Shown: positions 15,146 to 24,086, counted from the stretch's first letter. The stretch is 24,556 bases of DNA from an uncultured Prevotellaceae bacterium (GCA_945827465.1 CALZOH010000014.1:1-24556); one strand, 5' to 3'. Numbers and translations are program-made. The notes: generated from the sequence alone by a model not told the origin.

Positions 15146-16126
15146 CTACTTGTTAGGCTTGGCATCCCAACCCAGAGCACTCGCACCGAGCACAGCGGCT
15201 TCAGAACCCTTCAGACCCGAAACCAAAAGCTTGGCATGACCTCTGAACATCGGGAGAACGTGCTCGTTATACGACTCCTGAAGAGGCTTCATCAGCAAGT
15301 CGCCGGCCTTAGTCAGACCACCGAAGAACACAAATGCCTCGGGACTGCTGAAAGCCGCAAAGTCGGCGCAAGCCTCGCCCAGCATTCTACCCGTGAACTC
15401 ATAAATCTCCTTAGCAATGGCATCGCCCTTTTCGGCAGCCAAAGAAACGTCGAGAGAAGTAATATCCTTCAAGGGAATATCGCGCAATAAGCTGGGGCGA
15501 TCCGTCGTCTCCAGAATCTCGCGAGCCGTGCGGGCCACACCCGTAGCCGAGCAATAAGTCTCCAGACATCCGCGCTTTCCGCATCCGCAAGTGCGGCCGT
15601 TGCCGCTGCGGTCCATCGTAACGTGGCCGAGTTCACCGGCAAAACCGTCGCTACCATAAACCAACTGACCGTTGATAACGATACCGCTACCCACGCCCGT
15701 ACCTAACGTAATCATGATGAAATCCTTCATACCGCGGGCTACACCGTAAGTCATCTCACCGATGGCAGCCGCATTGGCGTCATTGGTCAAAGCAACAGGG
15801 ATGCCCAGTTTGTCAGAAAACAGCTTGGCCAGCGGCACGATGCCCTTCCAAAGCAAATTGGCAGCATTCTCGATAGCGCCGCTGTAGTAATTACCGTTAG
15901 GCGCACCAATGCCCATACCCTTAATCTTCTCAATACCGCCTACCATATCAATAATAGGCTGCAAGGCGTCAACGCCGGCCTGTACGTAATCGTTTACGTC
16001 AGAATAAGCCTGAGTCTTAATGGCTGTGGAGCCCTTGATTTCACCACGTGTGTCTACAATACCAAAAACCGAGTTGGTTCCTCCTAAGTCGAGCCCAATC
16101 ACATAGGGCTTAGCAATACTATCCAT
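15146..16126 (-). CDS. ROK-family sugar kinase, probable glucokinase
   Basis: A 326-residue cytoplasmic ROK kinase, normal length, expected to phosphorylate glucose or a related hexose with ATP. The phosphate-binding motif DLGGTN is at residues 13-18. The catalytic Asp is D116 in TNDANAAA. The ROK sugar/zinc signature runs from GELGH (E165, H168) through CGCGKRGC (C180, C182, C187). The ATG at 16126 is well placed. A minus-strand -7 element TAACTTTG lies at 16166-16173. The gene is monocistronic, converges on the Spy-like genes and is divergent from the LysE operon. The assignment to glucokinase rather than another ROK kinase is by general similarity. No DNA-binding domain is present, so it is not a ROK repressor. 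Confidence 0.9.
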   Translation of the reverse strand: MDSIAKPYVIGLDLGGTNSVFGIVDTRGEIKGSTAIKTQAYSDVNDYVQAGVDALQPIIDMVGGIEKIKGMGIGAPNGNYYSGAIENAANLLWKGIVPLAKLFSDKLGIPVALTNDANAAAIGEMTYGVARGMKDFIMITLGTGVGSGIVINGQLVYGSDGFAGELGHVTMDRSGNGRTCGCGKRGCLETYCSATGVARTAREILETTDRPSLLRDIPLKDITSLDVSLAAEKGDAIAKEIYEFTGRMLGEACADFAAFSSPEAFVFFGGLTKAGDLLMKPLQESYNEHVLPMFRGHAKLLVSGLKGSEAAVLGASALGWDAKPNK

Positions 16127-16165
16127 GATTGTGTGTTGTATTAAATGAAAAAAACAATGTGCTTA

Positions 16166-16173
16166 CAAAGTTA
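16166..16173 (-). promoter_or_regulatory. Putative -7 element of the ROK kinase gene
   Basis: Read on the minus strand this is TAACTTTG, an exact -7 match, 40 bases before the ATG. A -33 TTTG is not obvious. Confidence 0.55.
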
Positions 16174-16273
16174 GGAAATATCTTGATAAAACGAGCCGCC
16201 GGGCTGTTTTTGTTTCAGAAAAACGCCATTCTTTTTCTGTGTCTCGTAAAAAAGTGCGAATTTTGCACACATA

Positions 16274-16939
16274 ATGTTTGGGATAGAACCTATAAGTACT
16301 ATAGAATTAGTGATTAAGGGCTTGTTTGTCGGTGTCGTGGCATCGGCGCCGACAGGTCCTGTTGGCATTCTTTGCATCCAGCGTACCTTGCGCAAGGGCT
16401 TGCCTTACGGCATAGTGACCGGAATGGGCGCAGCGCTCAGTGACTTAATTTACGCGTTGGTAACGGGTTTCGGAATGTCATTCGTAATGGATTTCGTGAG
16501 CAATGCAGCCAATATGTTCAAGATGCAGCTGGCGGGAAGCGCCATGTTGTTTCTGTTCGGCTTGTATATGTTCCGCAGCAAACCTCAGAAGAAATTCCCC
16601 GTCACATCCAAGGAAAAAGGAACCCTGCTGCACAATTTCTTCACCGCCTTTTTAGTGACGCTGTCAAACCCACTGATTGTTTTCCTCTTTATAGCACTCT
16701 TCGCTCGCTTCGCCTTTGTAGTGCCCAATCATCCGATGGAACAGGTGTTTGGCTATACGGCCATGATGGTAGGGGCCATGCTCTGGTGGCTGGGCCTTTC
16801 GTATGTGGTGAATAAAGTTCGCACGCATTTCAATGAGAAATATATAAGGATGATGACGATGACCATCGGCGCACTGGTGATCATGGCATCACTCTTCGGA
16901 TTTGTGTTTACCCTCTTGGGCCTTCACTCGATCTATTGA
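16274..16939 (+). CDS. LysE-family amino-acid exporter
   Basis: A 221-residue inner-membrane protein with about six hydrophobic segments. The N-terminal helix carries the family pattern SAPTGPVGILCIQRTLRKG (about residues 24-42), and later helices include the FLVTLSNPLIVFLF segment. LysE-family proteins export amino acids or related small solutes, but the substrate here is unknown. The start is the ATG at 16274. A near-match -7 element (GAATTTTG, one mismatch) ends just before it at 16265. It is the first gene of a close-packed operon, and DUF4924 starts one base after its stop. Confidence 0.85.
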   Translation: MFGIEPISTIELVIKGLFVGVVASAPTGPVGILCIQRTLRKGLPYGIVTGMGAALSDLIYALVTGFGMSFVMDFVSNAANMFKMQLAGSAMLFLFGLYMFRSKPQKKFPVTSKEKGTLLHNFFTAFLVTLSNPLIVFLFIALFARFAFVVPNHPMEQVFGYTAMMVGAMLWWLGLSYVVNKVRTHFNEKYIRMMTMTIGALVIMASLFGFVFTLLGLHSIY

Positions 16940-16940
16940 T

Positions 16941-17486
16941 ATGCTGATTGCTGAGAAACTGAGGAAAAGTAACATTGCAGAGTATTTGCTCTATATGTGG
17001 CAGGTGGAAGACTTGCTGAGAGCATTTGGCTTAGATTTCGACAAGCTGAAAGCTGATTATCTCTCCCGTTTTTCGGGCTTGGCCGACGACGAACGTCAAC
17101 GCATGGAAGAGTGGTATCGCCAACTCATCGACATGATGCACCGCGAAGGTGTAACTGAGCGCGGTCACCTGCAGATTTGCAAGAACGTGCTCATCAACTT
17201 GAGCGATTTGCATCATCAACTTTCGACCTCCGACAAATACACCTATTATCAGTCGGCCTATATGAAAGTATTGCCCATTGTGGTGACTCTCCGTCAAAAG
17301 AATGGAAACCGTGAAGAAAACGAGTTGGAAACGTGTTTCAACTTCCTTTATGGAAACCTCCTGCTTCGGTTGCAGAAGAAACCGGTGACCGAATCCACTC
17401 AACAAGCCGTGGAGCAAGTGACGACGTTTTTGGCAATGCTGTCTGATTATTATCAGAAAGACCAGGTGGAACCTTTAGAGTTTTAA
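16941..17486 (+). CDS. DUF4924 family protein
   Basis: A 181-residue soluble helical protein, with no signal peptide, matching the Bacteroidota DUF4924 family as I recall it (N-terminal KLRKSNIAEYLLYMWQVEDL). The ATG at 16941 comes one base after the LysE stop, and the next gene starts five bases after this stop, so it is inside the operon. Its function is unknown. Its fixed place beside rfbD and prfC in Bacteroidota suggests a housekeeping role, which is inference only. Confidence 0.85.
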   Translation: MLIAEKLRKSNIAEYLLYMWQVEDLLRAFGLDFDKLKADYLSRFSGLADDERQRMEEWYRQLIDMMHREGVTERGHLQICKNVLINLSDLHHQLSTSDKYTYYQSAYMKVLPIVVTLRQKNGNREENELETCFNFLYGNLLLRLQKKPVTESTQQAVEQVTTFLAMLSDYYQKDQVEPLEF

Positions 17487-17491
17487 TCAGT

Positions 17492-18352
17492 ATGAATATA
17501 TTAGTAACTGGATGTAACGGGCAGTTAGGTCGTGAGGTGCAAAACCTCGCCGCGCTTGATGCCGCCCATCATTATATCTTCACGGATATCGAGGAACTTG
17601 ATATCTGCAACCAGCAAGCCGTAGAAGCATTGGTCGAAGCCCAGGAAGTAGACGCGATTATTAATTGTGCCGCTTATACAGCCGTTGATAAGGCCGAGGA
17701 AAACGAGGAACTGGCGCGGAAACTGAATGCCTTGGCACCGGAATATTTGGCGGAGGCCGTGGAGCGTCGTGGTGGCAGAATGATACAAATCTCGACCGAT
17801 TACGTTTTCGATGGGCGCGGATGTGTGCCTTATCGGGAAGAAATGGTGACCAATCCTTGCTCGGCATATGGTCGAACCAAACTTGAAGGCGAACAACGCG
17901 TGATGAGGGCTTGCCATCGGGCTATCATCGTGCGTACAGCTTGGCTTTATTCGCCTTACGGCAATAATTTCGTAAAGACAATGCTTCGCTTGGGGAAGGA
18001 AAGAACTGCTTTGGGCGTCGTTTGTGACCAGGTGGGTACGCCCACCTATGCGCTTGATTTGGCCAGGGCCGTGTTTGCCTTGTTGCAGTGTGATGCCGAA
18101 GCGGGCATCTATCACTTTAGTAATGAGGGCGTGATTTCTTGGTATGATTTTACCAAAGCCATCCATCGCATAGCCGGCATCGGCACTTGTCATGTCAAAC
18201 CTTTGCTGACAGAACAGTATCCGACCCCTGCGCAACGTCCGCATTACTCCGTGCTCGACAAAACAAAGATTAAACAAACCTGTCAAATAGAAATACCTTA
18301 TTGGGAAGATAGCCTCTGCGAGTGCATTGCCCGTTTGATAAAGAACAATTAG
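17492..18352 (+). CDS. rfbD: dTDP-4-dehydrorhamnose reductase
   Basis: A 286-residue short-chain dehydrogenase/reductase that performs the last step of dTDP-L-rhamnose synthesis, reducing dTDP-4-dehydro-L-rhamnose with NAD(P)H. The Rossmann motif GCNGQLG is at residues 7-13. The STDYVFDG motif begins at 101, and the catalytic YGRTK (Y126, K130) follows. Length and order of motifs are typical. The other rfb genes are not in the window, and here it is embedded in an operon dominated by translation genes, three bases ahead of prfC. The window therefore holds both a rhamnose donor-synthesis gene and a rhamnosidase gene, but they lie far apart and serve unrelated roles. Confidence 0.94.
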   Translation: MNILVTGCNGQLGREVQNLAALDAAHHYIFTDIEELDICNQQAVEALVEAQEVDAIINCAAYTAVDKAEENEELARKLNALAPEYLAEAVERRGGRMIQISTDYVFDGRGCVPYREEMVTNPCSAYGRTKLEGEQRVMRACHRAIIVRTAWLYSPYGNNFVKTMLRLGKERTALGVVCDQVGTPTYALDLARAVFALLQCDAEAGIYHFSNEGVISWYDFTKAIHRIAGIGTCHVKPLLTEQYPTPAQRPHYSVLDKTKIKQTCQIEIPYWEDSLCECIARLIKNN

Positions 18353-18355
18353 AAT

Positions 18356-19921
18356 ATGGACGAAATAGAAAGAAGACGAACATTTGCCATCATTTCTCAT
18401 CCTGACGCAGGAAAGACTACCCTGACAGAAAAATTGCTGCTTTTTGGTGGACAAATCCAAGTGGCCGGCGCCGTGAAGAATAATAAAATCAGGAAAACGG
18501 CCACCAGCGATTGGATGGAGATTGAAAAACAACGTGGAATATCTGTCACCACTTCGGTGATGGAGTTTGACTACGAAGATTATAAGGTAAACATTTTGGA
18601 TACGCCCGGTCACCAGGATTTTGCCGAAGATACCTTCCGTACGCTGACGGCTGTTGACAGTGTGATCATCGTCGTTGATGGGGCTAAAGGTGTCGAAACG
18701 CAAACGAGGAAGCTGATGAATGTATGTAGGATGCGTAAGACCCCGGTGATTATATTCGTCAACAAGATGGACCGCGAGGGAAAAGACCCGTTTGATCTTT
18801 TGGATGAGCTGGAGCAGGAATTGCAGATTGCTGTGCGCCCTCTGAGCTGGCCCATTAATCAAGGCGCCCGATTCAAAGGTGTCTACAATATCTATGAGAG
18901 TAATCTGAATTTGTTCGCTCCCGACAAACAACATGTCACCGAAAAGGTAGAAGTCGATATTCATTCGCAAGAACTTGATGAACGTGTCGGTGAGAAAGAT
19001 GCCCGGAAGTTGCGTGATGATTTGGAACTCATTGATGGCGTTTATCCTGAGTTCGCCGTCGAGACTTACCTTTCGGGTGATGTAGCTCCCGTATTCTTTG
19101 GTTCGGCCTTGAATAACTTTGGCGTGAAGGAATTGCTCGATTGCTTTGTGAAAATTGCTCCCTCTCCTCGTCCCACGCAAGCCCTTGAAAGGAGTGTAGA
19201 TCCTTCCGAGGAGAAATTCACCGGCTTTATCTTTAAGATTACAGCCAATATCGACCCCAATCATCGTAGCTGTATAGCGTTCTGTAAGGTTTGCAGTGGA
19301 AAGTTTGAAAGGAATAAACCCTATTTGCATATTCGTCATAATAAAACCATGCGTTTTTCATCGCCTACACAATTTATGGCGCAGCGCAAGAGTACTATCG
19401 ATGAGGCTTGGGCCGGAGATATTGTAGGATTACCCGATAACCAAATCTTTAAGATAGGTGATACGTTGACCGAAGGTGAATCACTGCATTTTAGGGGACT
19501 TCCGAGCTTTTCTCCCGAGTTGTTCAAGTATATAGAAAATGCCGACCCGATGCGTAGCAAGCAATTTCAGAAAGGTGTTGAGCAGTTGATGGACGAAGGA
19601 GTTGCTCAGATGTTTGTGAATCAGTTTAACAATCGCAGAATCATTGGAACTGTGGGGCAACTTCAGTTTGAGGTGATACAATACCGTTTGGAAAATGAGT
19701 ATAATGCCAAATGTCGTTGGGAACCGGTAAGTCTGTATAAGGCTTGTTGGATTGAAAGCGATGACTCCGATGAATTAGAACAGTTCAAGAAACGTAAGTA
19801 TCAATATATGGCGAAGGACTGTGAAGGGCGTGATGTATTCTTAGCTGACAGCGGCTATGTGCTCTCAATGGCGCAACAAGATTTCAAACACATTCGTTTC
19901 CATTTTACAAATGAGTACTAA
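18356..19921 (+). CDS. prfC: Peptide chain release factor 3
   Basis: A 521-residue translational GTPase, normal for RF3, which recycles RF1 and RF2 from the ribosome after termination. The G1 motif HPDAGKTT is at residues 15-22. DTPGHQDF (G3) and NKMD (G4) follow, and the RF3-specific segment around FGGQIQVAGAVK is present near residues 30-41. The ATG at 18356 is three bases after the rfbD stop. The last 11 bases overlap the start of the sua5-type gene, so translation of the two is probably coupled. RF3 is distinguished from EF-G by this N-terminal segment and from TypA by its C-terminal region. Confidence 0.97.
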   Translation: MDEIERRRTFAIISHPDAGKTTLTEKLLLFGGQIQVAGAVKNNKIRKTATSDWMEIEKQRGISVTTSVMEFDYEDYKVNILDTPGHQDFAEDTFRTLTAVDSVIIVVDGAKGVETQTRKLMNVCRMRKTPVIIFVNKMDREGKDPFDLLDELEQELQIAVRPLSWPINQGARFKGVYNIYESNLNLFAPDKQHVTEKVEVDIHSQELDERVGEKDARKLRDDLELIDGVYPEFAVETYLSGDVAPVFFGSALNNFGVKELLDCFVKIAPSPRPTQALERSVDPSEEKFTGFIFKITANIDPNHRSCIAFCKVCSGKFERNKPYLHIRHNKTMRFSSPTQFMAQRKSTIDEAWAGDIVGLPDNQIFKIGDTLTEGESLHFRGLPSFSPELFKYIENADPMRSKQFQKGVEQLMDEGVAQMFVNQFNNRRIIGTVGQLQFEVIQYRLENEYNAKCRWEPVSLYKACWIESDDSDELEQFKKRKYQYMAKDCEGRDVFLADSGYVLSMAQQDFKHIRFHFTNEY

Positions 19922-20555
19922 ATACGTGGAGTCTGAAGGTCGTAAGGGAGGTCTGAGTGCTCGTGAGTTGAAAATAGTGCGCTCGGAGGAATTTCGCAAC
20001 GATCTCAAAGAAGCATTGACTGTTTTGCGTGATGGTGGAATTATTTTGTATCCTACTGACACGGTATGGGGATTGGGTTGCGATGCAACTAATGCCGATG
20101 CGGTCCGGAAGATATACGAGATAAAAAAAAGAGCTGACTCCAAAGCGCTTATTACGTTGGTCGATTCGGAAGCCAAGGTTGAATTTTATGTTGAAAAGGT
20201 TCCTTCCGTTGCATGGGATGTGATGGAGTTGAATTCTCGACCCACTACCATCGTGTTTGATGGCGGTCGCAATCTGGCAACGAATCTCTTGGCCGAGGAT
20301 GGAAGCGTAGGTATTCGTGTGACAGGAGAACTTTTTAGCAGAGAACTCTGCTTTCGTTTTAAAAAGGCCATAGTCTCAACTTCTGCCAACCTAAGTGGTG
20401 AGCCTTCGCCGGCTTGTTTTGAACAAATTAGTCCGGAAATCATTGAGGCGGTGGATTATGTTGTGAAGTATCGGCAGAAAGATCGCTCGAAGGTGCAGCC
20501 TTCAACTGTGATTAAGTTGGGCGCTCATGGTGAGGTCAAAGTAATCAGACCATAA
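19911..20555 (+). CDS. L-threonylcarbamoyladenylate synthase (Sua5/YciO/YrdC)
   Basis: A 214-residue protein of the short YrdC/TsaC type without the C-terminal Sua5 domain. It makes threonylcarbamoyl-AMP from threonine, bicarbonate and ATP for the t6A37 modification of ANN-decoding tRNAs. Visible motifs are ILYPTDTVWGLGCDATN (about residues 44-60), the KKR segment, STSANLSG and the terminal PSTVIKL. I chose the ATG at 19911 because it directly precedes the domain and overlaps the prfC stop by 11 bases, a typical coupled arrangement. The frame is open upstream to a non-canonical start inside prfC, which I reject. The approximately 25-residue N-terminal extension is slightly longer than in minimal members. 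Confidence 0.92.
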   Translation: MSTKYVESEGRKGGLSARELKIVRSEEFRNDLKEALTVLRDGGIILYPTDTVWGLGCDATNADAVRKIYEIKKRADSKALITLVDSEAKVEFYVEKVPSVAWDVMELNSRPTTIVFDGGRNLATNLLAEDGSVGIRVTGELFSRELCFRFKKAIVSTSANLSGEPSPACFEQISPEIIEAVDYVVKYRQKDRSKVQPSTVIKLGAHGEVKVIRP

Positions 20556-20582
20556 AGTAGTGAAGAATTCAAGTAAAGAGTA

Positions 20583-22376
20583 TTGAGGACGATAGAAGAT
20601 AAACAAAACAATCAGAGAATTCCCGAAATTCTTGTAGCTTGGTTGGAGCAGCATTTTAGTCAGCGCCAACTGCTCATTTTTATGGCCTTCCTGGTGGGAG
20701 TGATGACGGCAATCGCTTCTTGGCTGCTGAAATCGCTGATAGAGGGAATCAAGCATGTGCTGACAAATAGCTTTGATGTGACCCAGATGAACTGGCTTTA
20801 TTTGGTTTATCCGGTGATAGGAATCTTCTTGACAGCCTTGTTTATTAAGTACATCGTTCGCGATGATATCGGTCATGGTGTAACCAAGATATTGTTTGCC
20901 ATTTCTCGTCGTCAGGGACATATTAAAAAGCATAATTGTTGGTCAAGCGTAATAGGCAGTTCAATCACCATCGGTTTTGGAGGTTCTGTGGGTGCTGAGT
21001 CACCGGCAGTTCTGACTGGTTCTGCCATTGGCTCAACCTTGGGAAACTTGTTCCGTGTTGATCAGAAAACATTGATGGTCCTGATAGGTTGCGGCGCTTC
21101 TGGTGCAATTGCAGGAATCTTTAAGGCTCCGTTTGCCGGTTTGGTGTTTACATTGGAAGTGCTGATGCTTGATTTGACCATGGCTTCTCTTTTGCCTTTA
21201 TTGGTGTCGTGTGTTACTTCTGCAGTGTTGACATACAGCTTTTCGGGCATGAGCTCGATGTTTACATTTCATTCTGTAGATGCCTTTACGGTAGAAAGAG
21301 TGGTTCCAACCATCTTTCTTGGTATTTTCTGTGGTTTGATTTCTTGGTATTTTACTTGGGCATCCAATCGAATCGAGGACGTTTTCAGAAGGACGCAGGG
21401 TTTATATCGCAAATTGGCGTTGGGTGGAATCGTTTTGAGCATCTTGATTTTCCTGTTTCCTCCTTTATATGGGGAGGGCTACGATAGTATAGAACTGTTG
21501 TTGACCGGCAATGCTTACGAATTGCTGAATAAATCCCTTTTTTACGGGCATAGCTCGATGCTAATACCGATGTTAAGTCTGATTATCCTTACAAAAGTAC
21601 TTGCGTCGGCGGCCACAACAGGTGGTGGCGGTTGCGGTGGTCTTTTTGCACCTTCGCTTTTCTTAGGTGGCTTGGGCGGCTTTGTTTTTTCCACTTTGTG
21701 GAATGAAGTGGATTTTGCGATGGATGTTCCAACCACGCATTTTGCTTTGTTGGGCATGGCCGGCGTAATGGCTGCTGTGATGCACGCACCCCTCACCAGT
21801 ATCTTCTTGATTGCAGAATTGACGGGAGGATACGGTATGCTGGTCCCCCTGATGATTGTTGCGGTGAGTGCCTACCTTACAATTGTTGTTTTTGAGCCTC
21901 ATAGCATTTATGCAACGCGTTTGGCGAAGAAAGGACAGTTGATAACCCATCATAAGGACCGTGCCATACTTACGTTAATGAGTATGGATACTATTATTGA
22001 CAAGTGTTGCATGCGCATACATCCTGATATGGACTTGGGAAAGCTCACTCTCTTGATTGCCAAAGAAAAGGCTTATGCTTTTCCGGTAGTTGACGGATTA
22101 GGAAATTTGTGTGGCATGATTTATCTGAATAATATTCGGAACATTGTATTCCGTCAAGAATTATATCATGTATTTACGGCTCAGCAATTAATGGAAAATC
22201 CACCCAGTTTGCTCAGTATCGACGATGCTATGCCTAAGGTGATGGATCGTTTTCAGCGTACGAAGGCCGATGTACTTCCTGTGTTGAACAGTGATGGGAA
22301 ATTTTTGGGGTTAATTTATCAAAATCGTCTGTATAGTGCGTATCGGCAGATGTTGGTAGATTTCTCTGAAGAATAA
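20583..22376 (+). CDS. ClC-family chloride channel/transporter with CBS domains
   Basis: A 597-residue integral membrane protein. The membrane part (about residues 28-430) carries the ClC motif equivalent to GREGP as GSVGAESP (residues 134-141), with E139 as the probable gating Glu. A second conserved block is TTGGGGCGGLFAPSLFLGG. The C-terminal 150 residues form two CBS domains that may bind nucleotides. Members are chloride channels or Cl-/H+ exchangers, and the mechanism cannot be told from sequence. A stop at 20574-20576 limits the frame and no ATG comes before residue 34, so the start is most likely the TTG at 20583. The ATG at 20682 would cut into the first helix. It lies between sua5 and fmt in the operon. 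Confidence 0.9.
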   Translation: MRTIEDKQNNQRIPEILVAWLEQHFSQRQLLIFMAFLVGVMTAIASWLLKSLIEGIKHVLTNSFDVTQMNWLYLVYPVIGIFLTALFIKYIVRDDIGHGVTKILFAISRRQGHIKKHNCWSSVIGSSITIGFGGSVGAESPAVLTGSAIGSTLGNLFRVDQKTLMVLIGCGASGAIAGIFKAPFAGLVFTLEVLMLDLTMASLLPLLVSCVTSAVLTYSFSGMSSMFTFHSVDAFTVERVVPTIFLGIFCGLISWYFTWASNRIEDVFRRTQGLYRKLALGGIVLSILIFLFPPLYGEGYDSIELLLTGNAYELLNKSLFYGHSSMLIPMLSLIILTKVLASAATTGGGGCGGLFAPSLFLGGLGGFVFSTLWNEVDFAMDVPTTHFALLGMAGVMAAVMHAPLTSIFLIAELTGGYGMLVPLMIVAVSAYLTIVVFEPHSIYATRLAKKGQLITHHKDRAILTLMSMDTIIDKCCMRIHPDMDLGKLTLLIAKEKAYAFPVVDGLGNLCGMIYLNNIRNIVFRQELYHVFTAQQLMENPPSLLSIDDAMPKVMDRFQRTKADVLPVLNSDGKFLGLIYQNRLYSAYRQMLVDFSEE

Positions 22377-22391
22377 CAAGAAGAATGAATT

Positions 22392-23357
22392 ATGGAAAAG
22401 AAAGATTTGAGAATCGTGTATTTTGGTACACCCGATTTTGCGGTTGAAAGTTTGCGTCGTTTGGTAGAAGGTGGTTATCAAGTGGTAGGTGTTGTTACAA
22501 CGCCAGATAAGCCTGTCGATCGACACAAGAACAAATTACAGCCAAGTCCGGTTAAAACCTATGCTTTAGAAAAGGGACTTCCGTTGTTGCAGCCGGAAAA
22601 ACTCAAAGATGAGGCTTTCGTTGAACAATTGCGTCAGTTACGACCTGATTTGCAGATTGTAGTTGCCTTCAGAATGCTGCCGGAGGTGGTATGGGGATGG
22701 CCTCGCTATGGAACGTTTAACCTTCATGGCTCGTTGCTGCCTCAATACCGTGGTGCTGCTCCCATCAATTGGGCTATCATCAATGGTGAAAAGGAGACCG
22801 GTATCACTACTTTCTTTTTAGAAAAAGATATTGACACAGGTGAAATCATTTACCAAACCAAAATAAATATTGGTGAGAATGATAACTTTGAAACCATCCA
22901 TGATCGTTTGATGTTGCTGGGTGGTGACTTGGTTTTGAAAACGGTTGACGCTGTTTTAGATGGTACGATATCTTCCGTACCGCAACCCTCTTTGAGCCCG
23001 GAAGAAATGAAACCGGCACCGAAAATCTTTCGCGAGACCTGTCGCATCAATTGGGCGTTGCCATTGAACCGAGTACATGATCATATTCGCGGATTGTCGC
23101 CCGTTCCGGCTGCATGGACCCTATTAAATGCGGATAACTGCGAATTATCCATGAAAATTTTTGAATCTTCTCAAGAGCCGGCGCAACACCATTTAAAGAC
23201 GGGTACATTGATTACCGACGGACAATCCTATTTAAAAGTTGCTGTTGACGGAGGTTTCTTGGTAATTCATCAATTGCAGATAGCAGGAAAGAAGCGTATG
23301 ATGGTTGCAGACTTCTTGCGTGGATGGAAAAATAAAGGTGATGCGTTTGTGCATTAG
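22392..23357 (+). CDS. fmt: Methionyl-tRNA formyltransferase
   Basis: A 321-residue enzyme of normal length that transfers a formyl group from 10-formyltetrahydrofolate to initiator Met-tRNA. The N-terminal VYFGTPDFAVESLRRL is at residues 9-24. The catalytic triad is visible as N110 and H112 in FNLHGSLLPQYRG and D148 in KDIDTGE. The C-terminal domain binds the tRNA. The ATG at 22392 is 15 bases after the ClC stop. It is the last gene of the operon, followed by a weak AT-rich hairpin at 23375. Confidence 0.96.
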   Translation: MEKKDLRIVYFGTPDFAVESLRRLVEGGYQVVGVVTTPDKPVDRHKNKLQPSPVKTYALEKGLPLLQPEKLKDEAFVEQLRQLRPDLQIVVAFRMLPEVVWGWPRYGTFNLHGSLLPQYRGAAPINWAIINGEKETGITTFFLEKDIDTGEIIYQTKINIGENDNFETIHDRLMLLGGDLVLKTVDAVLDGTISSVPQPSLSPEEMKPAPKIFRETCRINWALPLNRVHDHIRGLSPVPAAWTLLNADNCELSMKIFESSQEPAQHHLKTGTLITDGQSYLKVAVDGGFLVIHQLQIAGKKRMMVADFLRGWKNKGDAFVH

Positions 23358-23374
23358 TTAATGTGTAAAAATCT

Positions 23375-23392
23375 ACTTTTTCACCAAAAAGT
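23375..23392 (+). terminator. Weak hairpin at the end of the fmt operon
   Basis: ACTTTTTCACCAAAAAGT forms a perfect 7-bp AT-rich stem with a CACC loop, followed by a T-rich stretch. It may end the operon, though its low stability makes this uncertain. Confidence 0.4.
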
Positions 23393-23423
23393 TTGGTTGT
23401 TTCAGATTTTAATTGTTTCTTTG
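23392..23423 (+). promoter_or_regulatory. Putative promoter of the ECF sigma gene
   Basis: A TTTG at 23392-23395 is followed after 20 bases by TTTCTTTG at 23416-23423, one mismatch from TAnnTTTG. It lies 69 bases before the sigma-factor ATG. Confidence 0.4.
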
Positions 23424-23492
23424 CCATCGTAAACATATAAAATTATTGCCTATCGAAGAATCGTTACTCTTTTAATTGTAAATTCAGAAGTA

Positions 23493-24086
23493 ATGAAAGA
23501 CGTTCACAAGCTGACCGATGATGCATTGGTCGAATTGTACGCAAATGGTAATAATGAAGCCTTTGACATTCTTCTCAACCGATATCAGTCAAAGTTGTAT
23601 TCATATATTTTTTATACGGTCAAGGATGAGGATGTTGCAAACGACCTCTTCCAAGAAACCTTTGTCAAGGTAATTCTGCGCATCCAGTCTCGTCGCTATG
23701 TCGCAGCAGGGCGATTTGCTGCATGGATAAATAGGATTGCTCACAATCTGATAATAGACTATTTCCGGCAACGTGAAAACGAATGCTTGGTGTCTGATGA
23801 AGAGTGTGGCAGTGATGCTCTCAATAATTATCAATTGTTGGATGATGCCTATGAAGTAAATCTCTTGAACAATCAGACCATGAAGGACATTAAGCAACTT
23901 TGCAAGATGTTGCCCGAGCCGCAAAGTCGTGTTTTATACCTTCGTTATTATTGCAACATGAGTTTTAAGGAGATTGCGCAAGAATTAAATATCAGTATTA
24001 ACACGGCTTTAGGGCGAATGAGATATGCCATATTGAACATCCGTCGTCTTGCAACGGAAAACAATATTTCATTATCCCTATCTTGA
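23493..24086 (+). CDS. ECF-type RNA polymerase sigma factor
   Basis: A 197-residue sigma-70-family factor of the extracytoplasmic-function type, with region 2 and region 4 only. Region 2 includes YSYIFYTVKDEDVANDLFQETF (split here around residue 45) and a FAAWINRIAHNLIIDYFRQ helix that contacts the -10 element. Region 4, starting at LPEPQSRVLYLRY, ends in the helix-turn-helix MSFKEIAQELNISINTALGRM. Its regulon is unknown. No transmembrane anti-sigma gene follows immediately. Instead there is a 41-codon gene 71 bases downstream. The ATG at 23493 gives the normal length. The region is AT-rich relative to the CAZyme and typA genes. Confidence 0.93.
   Translation: MKDVHKLTDDALVELYANGNNEAFDILLNRYQSKLYSYIFYTVKDEDVANDLFQETFVKVILRIQSRRYVAAGRFAAWINRIAHNLIIDYFRQRENECLVSDEECGSDALNNYQLLDDAYEVNLLNNQTMKDIKQLCKMLPEPQSRVLYLRYYCNMSFKEIAQELNISINTALGRMRYAILNIRRLATENNISLSLS

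Noticed and set aside
19857..19910. Longer start of the threonylcarbamoyl-AMP synthase inside prfC
   Set aside because: It needs a non-ATG start deep in the prfC reading frame and adds no conserved residues. The ATG at 19911 fits the coupled overlap.
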